Part shown: one piece after another, positions 15,421-23,920 of the stretch
How the letters are laid out: each line of letters begins with the position of its first letter
Numbering within the stretch: the stretch's first letter is position 1
Assembly (NCBI GenBank): GCA_964588695.1
Contig: CAZPQK010000015.1
Location: forward strand, 1 to 64,000
DNA length: 64,000 nt
Source of the DNA: CAZPQK01 sp964588695
GTDB lineage: Bacteria > Krumholzibacteriota > Krumholzibacteriia > WVZY01 > JAKEHA01
Direction of reading: 5' to 3'
The notes under the pieces: model-generated
Databases searched by the model: none
What the model was told of the DNA's origin: nothing
What the model saw: the letters and a program-made list of their open reading frames with translations, nothing else
Program-made: the position numbers and the translations under genes

Positions 15421-16563
15421 TTACTCCTCAGAATTAGAACTCGCGGTGAAGCGCGCCAGAAACTCGGCGCGCCAAGCGTCAAACCTATCAGAAATAATCG
15501 CCGCGCGCATCTCCCCCATGAGCTGGCAGTAAAAGTGCAAGCTGTGGTGAGTGGCGAGCGAAATCCCCAGAATCTCGCCCGCGACAATCAAATGCCGCAG
15601 GTAGGCGCGGGAGAAGTGCTGGCAGGTGTAGCACGTGCAGCCCTCCTCGATGGGCCCAAAATCCCTGGCGAAAGCCGCGTTCTTAAGCACCAGCCGCCCG
15701 TCGTGGGTAAACACGGTGCCGTTGTTGCGAGCATTGCGCGTGGGCAAAACGCAGTCGAACATGTCCACCCCGCGCGCGACGCCTTCGACCAGGTCCACCG
15801 GCGTGCCGACACCCATCAAATAGCGCGGCTTGTCCACCGGGAGCGTTCTGCCGCACAACTCGGTGATCGACCACATCTGTTCTTTCTTCTCGCCCACCGA
15901 CAACCCGCCGATGGCATACCCGGGAAAGTCCATGGCCATGAGTTCTTCCATCGACCGTACGCGCAACTCCGGGTCGACCGCGCCCTGGCAAATGCCAAAG
16001 ATCACCTGCTCGTAGCCGTAGGTGTTAAAGCGCGCGCCAAACACGTCGCGGCCGCGGCGCGCCCAGTCGGTAGTAAGCTCCACACTGCGCAACGCTTCGG
16101 CGTGGTCGCAGGGCAGCTTGGGACAGTAATCGAAACTCATCACGATGTCCGCGCCAATCGCGGCCTGAGTTTCGATCACCATCTCCGGCGAAAAGAGATG
16201 TTTGGATCCGTCGAGGTGAGACTGAAACGTAATGCCTTCGTCGGTGACCTTGCGCAACTCGGCCAGGCTAAACACCTGGTAGCCGCCCGAGTCGGTAAGG
16301 ATCGGGTGATCCCACGTCATAAATTTGTGCAGCCCGCCCGCCGCGCGCAACACCTCTGTGCCCGGACGCAGGTACAGGTGATACGTGTTGCCCAGGATGA
16401 TCTGGGCGCCCAGGTCGCGCAGCTTGTCGGGGCTGACCGCCTTGACCGTAGCCTGGGTCCCCACCGGCATAAACACCGGGGTCAGGACCTCCCCGTGGTC
16501 GGTAGCGAAGCTCCCCGCGCGGGCGGCGCCGGAGGTGTGCTGTAATTTAAAAGAAAACGGCAT
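15421..16563 (-). CDS. tgt: Queuine tRNA-ribosyltransferase
   Basis: Tgt exchanges G34 for a queuine precursor in GUN-anticodon tRNAs. The 380-aa product has TPVFMPVGTQATVKAV, ILGNTYHLYLRPG, ILTDSGGYQVFSL (catalytic Asp), the second Asp region FDCVLPTRNARNNG and the zinc site CTCYTCQHF...H. Length is normal. It is probably the first gene of the tgt-yajC-def-fmt-PASTA run, divergent from the Crp-type regulator. queA, which acts next in queuosine synthesis, lies at 19980. Confidence 0.97.
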   Translation of the reverse strand: MPFSFKLQHTSGAARAGSFATDHGEVLTPVFMPVGTQATVKAVSPDKLRDLGAQIILGNTYHLYLRPGTEVLRAAGGLHKFMTWDHPILTDSGGYQVFSLAELRKVTDEGITFQSHLDGSKHLFSPEMVIETQAAIGADIVMSFDYCPKLPCDHAEALRSVELTTDWARRGRDVFGARFNTYGYEQVIFGICQGAVDPELRVRSMEELMAMDFPGYAIGGLSVGEKKEQMWSITELCGRTLPVDKPRYLMGVGTPVDLVEGVARGVDMFDCVLPTRNARNNGTVFTHDGRLVLKNAAFARDFGPIEEGCTCYTCQHFSRAYLRHLIVAGEILGISLATHHSLHFYCQLMGEMRAAIISDRFDAWRAEFLARFTASSNSEE

Positions 16564-16645
16564 CTGCGTACTGTACCATCACTTACGATAGTGGCGAAAA
16601 AGGTTTTATTCGTCCCCGGCGCCTGAGTAGGGCCGGACAGGCCCC

Positions 16646-16675
16646 TTGTGTATACCCGTCTTGATACCGTAAAAT
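16646..16675 (+). promoter_or_regulatory. Candidate sigma-70 promoter of the Crp/Fnr gene
   Basis: TTGTGT (16646-16651) and TAAAAT (16670-16675) are separated by 18 bp. The ATG at 16683 lies about 7 bp past the -10 box and has no Shine-Dalgarno sequence, so the mRNA could be leaderless. Confidence 0.4.
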
Positions 16676-16682
16676 TAACCCC

Positions 16683-17357
16683 ATGATGACACACGAAGAA
16701 GAATCCAGACTGGCTGAGGTCACCGACTGGTACCGCGAACTCCCGGACGGCGTCCGCGAGTCGGTGCGCGAAAAGAGCATGTTCGTGAACGTGCCCAACG
16801 GGCACTGCGTGTTTGACGATGGCGACGAATGTCCCGCGTTTAAGATCGTCGTCGACGGCACGCTGCGCGTGACCAAAGTCTCCGAGTCGGGCCGCAGCAT
16901 TTTGCTTTACGAAGTCAACCCCGGCGAGTCGTGCGTGCTAACGCTCGAATGCTTAATGGGCAAAAGCAACTATCCCGCGCGCGGCGTCACCTTTGGCGAA
17001 GTTAGCGGCGTGCTGATCCCGAAAGATTTGTTTTTTGAGCTGATGGAAGACAGCCGCGAGTTCCGCTCCGCCGTGTTCGCGACCATGGGTCGGCGACTAA
17101 GCTCTGCGCTGGAGACTTTGCAGGAGGTCGCGTTCCACAACGTCGACCAGCGCCTGGCCAACCATATCTTGAGCCGCGCCGACGGGGCCGAGTTGCTGAC
17201 CACCCACCAGCGCCTCTCCGAAGACCTGGGCTGCTCGCGCGAAGTGGTCAGTCGTACTTTGGAAACGTTCAAGACTCGCGGATGGCTGAGCACCGAGCGG
17301 GGGCGAATAGTGCTCCTAAACCCCGACGAAATGCGCGATACCTACCAATCAATGTGA
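16683..17357 (+). CDS. Crp/Fnr family transcriptional regulator
   Basis: The 224-aa product has an N-terminal cyclic-nucleotide-binding-type barrel (about 25-130), a long dimer helix (about 130-160) and a C-terminal winged HTH with recognition helix GCSREVVSRTLETFK. The R-E-x-x-S-R spacing is that used by CRP-type proteins to read TGTGA half-sites. There is no N-terminal Fe-S cysteine cluster of Fnr type; cysteines occur at CVLTLEC in the barrel. The expected cAMP phosphate-binding Arg/Glu cassette is not clear, so the ligand is unknown. A matching palindrome overlaps its own stop codon (17353-17368). The gene has no co-directional neighbour. Confidence 0.9.
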   Translation: MMTHEEESRLAEVTDWYRELPDGVRESVREKSMFVNVPNGHCVFDDGDECPAFKIVVDGTLRVTKVSESGRSILLYEVNPGESCVLTLECLMGKSNYPARGVTFGEVSGVLIPKDLFFELMEDSREFRSAVFATMGRRLSSALETLQEVAFHNVDQRLANHILSRADGAELLTTHQRLSEDLGCSREVVSRTLETFKTRGWLSTERGRIVLLNPDEMRDTYQSM

Positions 17358-17368
17358 CGTCGGTCACA
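17353..17368. promoter_or_regulatory. CRP-type palindrome TGTGA-N6-TCACA at the end of the crp-like gene
   Basis: TGTGACGTCGGTCACA is a perfect palindrome that fits the CRP consensus half-sites with the correct spacing. It overlaps the stop codon of the regulator gene and lies in the 173-bp convergent gap before asmA, so its target promoter is not obvious. A near copy lies at 63003-63018. Confidence 0.5.
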
Positions 17369-17530
17369 GACGACACCCCGTTCCGGCTTTTACCCTAATT
17401 ACAGGCGTAAAAGAGGCGAACACTACCGATTTCGGGCCAGCGCCCGCCACGGTAAGGTCCCGGAACGGAAGGTGCCTGCCCCACCGAAGGACTGGAGATC
17501 GTGTCGGGCGGGCGTGGCACGTTTTAAAGA

Positions 17531-19972
17531 CTACCTCGTCGAATCCGGCGGGGTTTTCTTTTTGCCGAAACCGCCGATGACGTCCTTGAGCTTCCCGTCT
17601 TTAAGCTTGTCGTTTAACACATCGCCCAATTTGTCTTTCAACTCGTCCTTGGCGTCACTTACCAAATTCTTTTGCAGAGTGTTGGTGATCGCGGCAATAT
17701 CCGGTACCACCTTCGGCTTCTTCACGTCGCCCACCAGCTTTACCGGCAACGTCACGCGCCCATCGGCGCCGCGCAAGTACTTCACCCCATCAAACTGCGC
17801 CACCAGCGAGTTGGTCATTTCCGGAGTAAACGACAGCGTGCAGTCCAACTCCAACGTCTGATCAAAACCTAGCGAACCGTTGGCTTTAATCCCGTAGCCT
17901 GCGGTGACCATATCGACGCCGCTGGTAAAGATGCGGCCGTCTTCTATTTTTAAGCGACCGCGCACGTTCTCAAACGCCGTGCGGTTGCCGCCAAACACAT
18001 TGGAGTGTCGCTGACGCAAGTTGGCAAAGAACGACCGCGGGATCAACTGAATCTGTTCCAGCCCAGCCAACAAGTCGTTGGCGATGTTCACACTAAGAAA
18101 AGCGCCTTGTAGCATCTCTCCGGTACCATTACCGGCAAGCGTGGGCTGAATGTCATCCCACTTCTTACCCTTGCCGCCGACGGTCAGGTCGAGGCTTATT
18201 TTTCCTTCAATAGCTTTCGACAATCCCGGCATGCGGTACTCGGCAAACTTTACCAGGTCGATGCTGTTGACCTTCGACACGACACTAAACGAGGGCGTAT
18301 CGCCCGCCACCACAAACTCCCCGTTGCCGGTCACCGACCCACCGAGCGTGTTGAGTTGATAACTCTCAATTCTCACTTTCTTGGTATCGCCCTTAAAGTC
18401 GGCGCGCAAAATATTGTAGTCGGCGCCGCTGACGATCCCGGCCGGCGACGTAAACAAACCGTTGTGGGTAAAGTTCTTGGGATCGGCGACAACCGCGGCC
18501 CCGCGTACCGTAACTTTTCGAAACAGGTCAAGTCGCTCCGGCAACACCGGCTGGTAGACTTGCACGTCTTCGCGACGAAGTTCCGGACTGGTGACCACGT
18601 AAGACAACTTCATCGGTTCAAACTGCGTCACGCTAAACGACGTCGTCACGTCGCTCTTTCCCATCCGTGCGGTCAAACCCTCGGTGGTAGTAAAGGCGGT
18701 CTTGTCGGTGATGTTAATGGTGCCACGGATGTTCTCTACGGGCTTGATGAGTTCTTTGAGCGTAACGCGCACGCCTTGTAGCTCGATCCGCCCCGCCACC
18801 TGCGGCAACGCTTCGCCCAGACGTCCGGTTACCGTGGTCTCCAGCTTTGCCGGACCCGACGCCGACAACGTGTCAACCGACGCGACGTATCCCCTTAACT
18901 TTGACACTTCCACCGACTGCGAGGTAAACGACATTGTGTACTTGGGCACCGACTCGCGTGCATCAAAACTCCCCACAACGTCAACGGCAAGGTCGGCCAT
19001 CTCCAGTCGGGCGTCGTGTATGGCGATGACGTCATCCTGCCGCTTAATCTTGCCAACCAACGAAAGCGGTTCGCCGGCGGGTTTGCGGTACTTGTCAGGC
19101 GACTCCAAATCCAGATCGGTGCCGTCCACCGAAACGTCGCCGGTAAGGTTGGCGACGGTTCCACCAAGGCTTAGCCTGGCGGCAATCGCACCGCCCAGGT
19201 TTACTTTGCCAGGCTTCTCGGGCAACACTTCGAGTACGCGGTCAATATCGAGGCGCTTGACGTCGACCGTCACGTCCAACGCGGCGGCGTCGATTTCGAC
19301 AGATGTCGCGTCGCCGACCGGACCGACACTGCCAACCAACTCGATGTTGTCGTCGTCGGACAGAACAGCGGCGTCGAGTTGAAAGTCAATCGCCCTGGTC
19401 TTAGAAATATTGCTGACCTTAACGTCAAGATCGTGGGCTTCGAGATTCTGCCCCGACTGACGGTCGCTGTAGTAGAACGTTCCGTTGTTGATGTTAGCCA
19501 GCGCTAATGCGAACGGCGTGGCAGCGGACTTCTCGTCGCCACCACCCGCTTCGACTTCGGAAGCGTCGCCCGACGCATTGGACAGCGACGCCGTGTTTAG
19601 CACACCAGCTTCGTTTTTGATGACTCGTACAACCGGCTGGTCCAATACCAACCGTTTGACTTCGACTTCTTTACGCAACAACGGGAGAATACGAACCCGC
19701 ACTGCACCGCTTTGCGCGGTAAAAAATGGCTCGGCCGAGAACGCGGGGTCGTCGCCCACGGTCACGTCGGCAAGCGTCACCGAAATCGACGGCCAGATCG
19801 AGACACCGACATCGCCCACCGAAATATCGCGTCCGGTTTGCGCTTCGGCCTGCTTTAGGATTCGATCCTTCTGCGAATCCACCACGCGCTGCAGGTTGGT
19901 CAACAGTAGCGTCACGACAACACCCAACACCACAACTACGGCGCCCAGGGTAATCCATAATTTGCGCATCAC
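17531..19972 (-). CDS. AsmA family protein
   Basis: The 813-aa product has an N-terminal membrane anchor (about 5-27) followed by a long beta-rich periplasmic region. It shows the AsmA pattern: ISVGDVGVSIWPSISVTLADVTVGDDP near the N-terminus and a C-terminal DUF-like core with NVRGRLKIEDGRIFT, GYGIKANGSLGFDQTLELD and LPVKLVGDVKKPKVVPD. AsmA-like proteins are thought to bridge the periplasm and help move phospholipid to the outer membrane. The extreme C-terminus is a Lys/Asp-rich helix. It lies 7 bp after queA, at the end of the ruv operon. Confidence 0.9.
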   Translation of the reverse strand: MMRKLWITLGAVVVVLGVVVTLLLTNLQRVVDSQKDRILKQAEAQTGRDISVGDVGVSIWPSISVTLADVTVGDDPAFSAEPFFTAQSGAVRVRILPLLRKEVEVKRLVLDQPVVRVIKNEAGVLNTASLSNASGDASEVEAGGGDEKSAATPFALALANINNGTFYYSDRQSGQNLEAHDLDVKVSNISKTRAIDFQLDAAVLSDDDNIELVGSVGPVGDATSVEIDAAALDVTVDVKRLDIDRVLEVLPEKPGKVNLGGAIAARLSLGGTVANLTGDVSVDGTDLDLESPDKYRKPAGEPLSLVGKIKRQDDVIAIHDARLEMADLAVDVVGSFDARESVPKYTMSFTSQSVEVSKLRGYVASVDTLSASGPAKLETTVTGRLGEALPQVAGRIELQGVRVTLKELIKPVENIRGTINITDKTAFTTTEGLTARMGKSDVTTSFSVTQFEPMKLSYVVTSPELRREDVQVYQPVLPERLDLFRKVTVRGAAVVADPKNFTHNGLFTSPAGIVSGADYNILRADFKGDTKKVRIESYQLNTLGGSVTGNGEFVVAGDTPSFSVVSKVNSIDLVKFAEYRMPGLSKAIEGKISLDLTVGGKGKKWDDIQPTLAGNGTGEMLQGAFLSVNIANDLLAGLEQIQLIPRSFFANLRQRHSNVFGGNRTAFENVRGRLKIEDGRIFTSGVDMVTAGYGIKANGSLGFDQTLELDCTLSFTPEMTNSLVAQFDGVKYLRGADGRVTLPVKLVGDVKKPKVVPDIAAITNTLQKNLVSDAKDELKDKLGDVLNDKLKDGKLKDVIGGFGKKKTPPDSTR

Positions 19973-19979
19973 TAAAACC

Positions 19980-21005
19980 TCAGGAAATAAACATCGCGTC
20001 GCCGTAGCTAAAGAACCGGTATCGATTCTCTATCGCATGTTGATACGCGGCCAATGTTTCCGGACCACCCAGAAACGCGCTCACCAACAACAACAGCGAC
20101 GACTTGGGTAAATGAAAATTTGTAATTAATGCATCGACTACACGAAAGCGATACCCGGGATAAATAAACAGCGACGTCTCGCCGGTGTAGTCGCGCGGCT
20201 CGCGCCCAAGCCATCCCGCAGCTTCAACCGACTCCAGGGCCCGCGCCACCGTCGTCCCTACCGCGACCACGCGGCGCTCGCTGCGCGCGGCGCCTAGCCG
20301 GGCAAGGTCGCCCGCCGAAATGCTAAACACCTCGGAGTGTAACCGATTGTCCTCAACGTTATCGTGTTCCAGGGGGCTAAACGTGCCGGGTCCGACGTGG
20401 AGCGTGACTTCGAGTATTTGTACACCCATGTCCGCCAGTTGGTTCAGTAGCCCGCGGGTAAAATGCAGCCCCGCCGTGGGTGCGGCCACCGACCCCGGAT
20501 GGCGGGCGTACACGGTCTGATAACGTTCGTGGTCGGCGGGCTCGTCGGCGCGCTCGATGTAAGGCGGCAAGGGCATGTGTCCGTGTCGATCGAGCAGTGC
20601 GTCGATGTTGGTGGCTTCCAACTCGGCGATCCGTTCGTCAACGGCGGAAATATAGGTTACCTCATCGCCGTCCGGCAGTTGCAATCGCTCGCCGTCGTTT
20701 AGCTTCTTGCGATTGCGGACCCAACCGACGAAGCGCTCGCCTTCGGTTCTACGGATAAACAAAATCTCGATTTCGGCACCGGTCGTCCGTTGCGCCAGCA
20801 GCCGCGCCGGCACCACTTGCGAGTTGTTAATGACCAACGCGTCGCCGGAACGCAGCCGACGCGGCAATGTCGCGAACGTCGTGTCGCGAAACTCACCGGG
20901 TCGCTTACGGTCCACCACCAGCAAACGACCATCGCCGCGCTCGGCCGGTGGCCGTTGCGCGATGAGTTCAGGGGGAAGGTGAAAATCGAATTCGTCGAGG
21001 CGCAT
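19980..21005 (-). CDS. queA: S-adenosylmethionine:tRNA ribosyltransferase-isomerase
   Basis: QueA transfers the ribosyl group of SAM to preQ1 in tRNA to give epoxyqueuosine. The 341-aa product shows FDFHLPPELIAQRPP, RLLVVDR, DALVINNSQVVPARL, VAAPTAGLHFT, LHVGPGTF and ITNFHLPKSSLLLLVSAF, all diagnostic. The start shares one base with the ruvB stop. The queA-ruvB adjacency is common in bacteria. Confidence 0.98.
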   Translation of the reverse strand: MRLDEFDFHLPPELIAQRPPAERGDGRLLVVDRKRPGEFRDTTFATLPRRLRSGDALVINNSQVVPARLLAQRTTGAEIEILFIRRTEGERFVGWVRNRKKLNDGERLQLPDGDEVTYISAVDERIAELEATNIDALLDRHGHMPLPPYIERADEPADHERYQTVYARHPGSVAAPTAGLHFTRGLLNQLADMGVQILEVTLHVGPGTFSPLEHDNVEDNRLHSEVFSISAGDLARLGAARSERRVVAVGTTVARALESVEAAGWLGREPRDYTGETSLFIYPGYRFRVVDALITNFHLPKSSLLLLVSAFLGGPETLAAYQHAIENRYRFFSYGDAMFIS

Positions 21006-22030
21006 TACAGCAAACGCGGCGATTCGTCGCCGCCCGCGCCGGTTAGCCCGAGGTGCGTTAGCGCCAGCGGGGTTGCGACCCGGCCGCGCGAGGTTCGTTG
21101 AATAAATCCCTCTTGGATAAGGAACGGTTCGTAGACGTCTTCGATGGTCTCCGACTCCTCGCTAACCGCAACCGCAAGCGAGTTTATCCCCACCGGTCCG
21201 CCGCCGAACTGCTGAATAATCGAAGCGAGGATGCGACGATCCATCTCGTCAAGCCCGCGGCCGTCCACCTGCAAACGTTCCAACGCGTAGTCGGCGGCAT
21301 CGCGCGTTACCACGGACTCGCCATTGACCTGGGCAAAGTCGCGCGTGCGTTTTAGCAGCCGATTGGCAATCCGTGGCGTGCCGCGTGAACGGCGCGCGAT
21401 TTCTTCGGCGCCGTCATCCGAGATCTCTACATTCAAGATGCTCGCCGAACGTTTTACAATCGTCTTGAGGTCTTCCGGCGAATAAAAGTCCAAACGAAAC
21501 ACGACGCCAAAACGGTCGCGCAACGGCGCGGTAATCATCCCGGCTCGGGTTGTGGCCCCCACCAGTGTGAACGGCTCCAGGTTTAGCGTGTAGTGGCGCG
21601 CGTTGGGGCCTTTGTCGACAATCAGTTCGCACTTTAACGAATCCATCGCTTGATACATGTGCTCTTCGAGCACGCGCGGCAAGCGATGAATCTCGTCAAT
21701 AAAAACGGTTTGTTTGGATTCGATGTTGCTGAGCACGCCGAGCAGCTCGGCGGCGTTCTGAAAGGCGGGCCCGGACGTCACCTTGATCGGGACTTCCATT
21801 TCGTTGGCGATGATATGCGCCAGCGTGGTCTTACCCAACCCCGGCGGCCCGTACAACAACACGTGATCGAGCGGTTCCTGACGCTGCCGCGCAGCCTCAA
21901 TAAACACTCGCAGGTTGTCTTTAAGCTCGGTCTGGCCGACAAAGTCGTCGAGGCGCCGCGGGCGCAGCAGCGCGTCGGACTTGTGATCGTCCAAAAACTC
22001 GGCCGGATTGGTGATTCGTTCGTCGGTCAA
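21005..22030 (-). CDS. ruvB: Holliday junction branch migration ATPase RuvB
   Basis: This hexameric AAA+ motor drives branch migration with RuvA. The 341-aa product has LRPRRLDDFVGQ, Walker A GPPGLGKTTLAH, Walker B VFIDEIHRL, sensor GATTRAG, the arginine-finger region APLRDRFG and the C-terminal winged helix (EPFLIQEGFIQRTSRGR). It lies 12 bp after ruvA. Confidence 0.98.
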   Translation of the reverse strand: MTDERITNPAEFLDDHKSDALLRPRRLDDFVGQTELKDNLRVFIEAARQRQEPLDHVLLYGPPGLGKTTLAHIIANEMEVPIKVTSGPAFQNAAELLGVLSNIESKQTVFIDEIHRLPRVLEEHMYQAMDSLKCELIVDKGPNARHYTLNLEPFTLVGATTRAGMITAPLRDRFGVVFRLDFYSPEDLKTIVKRSASILNVEISDDGAEEIARRSRGTPRIANRLLKRTRDFAQVNGESVVTRDAADYALERLQVDGRGLDEMDRRILASIIQQFGGGPVGINSLAVAVSEESETIEDVYEPFLIQEGFIQRTSRGRVATPLALTHLGLTGAGGDESPRLL

Positions 22031-22042
22031 CGCGGGCTCTCC

Positions 22043-22651
22043 TTAACCTCTACCGGCATAACGTAGGGCCTCGCGCACCATCTCTTCAACGGAAACTTGG
22101 CCGTCGGCCGGCCAGGGCAGCTTGCCGATGATGTCTTCGGCATTTTGCTTGGTCAGCCCCAAGGCGGTAAGCGCCAGCACGACTTCCTCTTGCGGGCCCG
22201 CGGCTACCGCCGGAGCGGGGTTAGCTCCATCCCCGGCCAGGTCGTCGAGTTTGTCGGCCAACTCCATGGCCAGACGTTCGGCGGTCTTTTTGCCCAATCC
22301 CGGCAGAGATGTCAGAAACTTCGTGTCGCTCCCCTTGATCGCAGCAGCCACCCGCTCGCCCGGGTGCAGACTCAACACCGTCAGCGCCAACTTGGGTCCG
22401 ATCCCCGACACGTCTATGAGTCGAGTAAACAGTGTGCGGTCGACGGCGCGCAAAAAGCCGTAAAGCTCCAGGCGGTCTTCGCGCACATGCAGGTAAGTAA
22501 AAAACTGTTTCGCTTGATCGTCCGGCGAAAGCGACTCCACGTCGCGCTCGGGCAGGTTCACCTGAAACCCAACGCCGCCGACATCCACCACACACACCGG
22601 CCTGGTTGACACCACCCGTCCGCGCAACTGAGAGATCACACCCGGCTCCAT
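22043..22651 (-). CDS. ruvA: Holliday junction DNA helicase subunit RuvA
   Basis: RuvA binds the four-way junction and loads RuvB. The product has the OB-fold N-terminus (MEPGVISQLRGRVVS), two helix-hairpin-helix motifs (LIDVSGIGPKLALTVLS and LTSLPGLGKKTAERLAMEL) and the C-terminal RuvB-binding domain (VVLALTALGLTKQNAEDII). The ATG at 22651 gives the family's usual start and 202 aa; an in-frame ATG at 22675 would add eight residues. It overlaps the ruvC end by 16 bp, so coupling is likely. Confidence 0.97.
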   Translation of the reverse strand: MEPGVISQLRGRVVSTRPVCVVDVGGVGFQVNLPERDVESLSPDDQAKQFFTYLHVREDRLELYGFLRAVDRTLFTRLIDVSGIGPKLALTVLSLHPGERVAAAIKGSDTKFLTSLPGLGKKTAERLAMELADKLDDLAGDGANPAPAVAAGPQEEVVLALTALGLTKQNAEDIIGKLPWPADGQVSVEEMVREALRYAGRG

Positions 22652-23133
22652 TCTCGGTGTTTGAAAGCGTGACACATTGCAATCGCCAACGCGTCGGACT
22701 CGTCGGCGTTACTGGGAGGATCGGGTAAACGCAGGATTTTGCCCAGCATGAAGTTCACCTGCGACTTGTGCGCCGCCCCGTTTCCGGTAACCGAAAGCTT
22801 CACTTCGCGCGGCGGGTACTCGAATATCGGAAGCTCGCGCATCGACGCCGCCAGAATAGCCGCGCCTCGTGCTTCGCCCAGCACAATTGCGCTACGCGGG
22901 TTCTTGGAGTAAAAAATGTCTTCGATCGCAAAGTGAGTCGGCGCGTGAGTGTCAATGATGACACCGATTTGATTGAAAATATGCGCGAGCTTTTCGTAGC
23001 GCGACATTTTCTTCGCCATCTTAATCGCGCCGGACGCGACGTAGCAGGCCTGGTCACCGACGCCGTGCACCACCCCCCAACCCGTGCACGAACTACCCGG
23101 GTCTATCCCTAGAATGCAAAGCGAATCGCTCAG
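22636..23133 (-). CDS. ruvC: Crossover junction endodeoxyribonuclease RuvC, with non-canonical (CTG) start
   Basis: RuvC resolves Holliday junctions. The frame contains LGIDPGSSCTGWGVV, which carries the first catalytic Asp, then FAIEDIFYSKNPRSA (Glu), YPPREVKLSVTGNG and NADESDALAIAMCHA with the final Asp pair. No ATG, GTG or TTG occurs in frame between the stop codon at about 23157 and the catalytic Asp. The first GTG codons come after it. The best start is CTG at 23133, preceded by AAGGTGAGG, giving 165 aa, a normal length. An ATT codon at 23116-23118 is an alternative but has no ribosome site. It follows yebC by 21 bp. Confidence 0.93.
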   Translation of the reverse strand: MSDSLCILGIDPGSSCTGWGVVHGVGDQACYVASGAIKMAKKMSRYEKLAHIFNQIGVIIDTHAPTHFAIEDIFYSKNPRSAIVLGEARGAAILAASMRELPIFEYPPREVKLSVTGNGAAHKSQVNFMLGKILRLPDPPSNADESDALAIAMCHAFKHREWSRV

Positions 23134-23154
23134 GTTGTCCTCACCTTGCGGCTG

Positions 23155-23901
23155 CTACTGCAGTTGTTCCAGCACTTCGTCGGCAATGTCAAAGTTTGCG
23201 GACACGCCTTGCACGTCGTCTAAGTCTTCGATCATGTCCATCAGTTTAAGCGTCTTCTTGGCGTCGTCCAGTTCGAGCTTGACGGTGGTGTTGGGAATCT
23301 TCTCCAGCTTGGCTTCTTGCACTTCCAGCCCCGCCGCTTTGAGTGCGTCGGAAACCGCCGCCAGATCGGTGGCTTCAGTGACGACTTCGTGGCCGTGTTC
23401 GTCGCTCCGCACATCTTCGGCGCCGGCTTCAATGGCCGCCTCCATTACCGAGTCCTCGTCACCCTGGTCAAGCGCCAGACGAATGATGCCCTTGGTTGCA
23501 AAGTTCCACGATACGCACCCGGTCTCGCCCAGGTTGCCGCCGTGCTTGCTTAGCGCGTGTCGCACTTCGGCGGTCGTGCGGTTCTTGTTGTCGGAGAGGG
23601 TGTCGATGAGTAGCGCTACTCCCGCGGGGCCGTACCCTTCGTAGGTAAACTCCTCATAGCGCGCACCTTCAAGATCACCGGTCCCCTTTTTGATCGCCCG
23701 CTCGATGTTATCGTTGGGCATATTGGCGCCCTTGGCGTTCTGTACCGCCAGGCGCAACCGAGGGTTGCCTTCCAAGTCGCCGCCGCCTTCGCGCGCTGCC
23801 ACGGTGATCTCACGAATGATCTTGGTAAACACCTTCCCGCGAGCTGCATCGGCCCGTGCTTTTTTGTGCTTAATCGACGACCATTTATTGTGTCCTGCCA
23901 T
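23155..23901 (-). CDS. yebC: YebC/TACO1 family protein
   Basis: The 248-aa product starts MAGHNKWSSIKHKKARADA and has GGGDLEGNPRLRLAVQNAK, NMPNDNIERAIKKG and YEGYGPAGVALLIDTLSDNKNRT, all diagnostic. YebC proteins were long listed as transcription regulators; more recent work on the family links them to translation of difficult stretches. It precedes ruvC, the usual yebC-ruvCAB order, and follows the EF-G-like gene by 19 bp. Confidence 0.97.
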   Translation of the reverse strand: MAGHNKWSSIKHKKARADAARGKVFTKIIREITVAAREGGGDLEGNPRLRLAVQNAKGANMPNDNIERAIKKGTGDLEGARYEEFTYEGYGPAGVALLIDTLSDNKNRTTAEVRHALSKHGGNLGETGCVSWNFATKGIIRLALDQGDEDSVMEAAIEAGAEDVRSDEHGHEVVTEATDLAAVSDALKAAGLEVQEAKLEKIPNTTVKLELDDAKKTLKLMDMIEDLDDVQGVSANFDIADEVLEQLQ

Positions 23902-23920
23902 ACTGCAATGCCTTTTCTAG

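Noticed and set aside
22636..23073. RuvC starting at the GTG at 23073
   Set aside because: This form lacks the LGIDPGSS segment and its catalytic Asp, which is present in the same frame just upstream.
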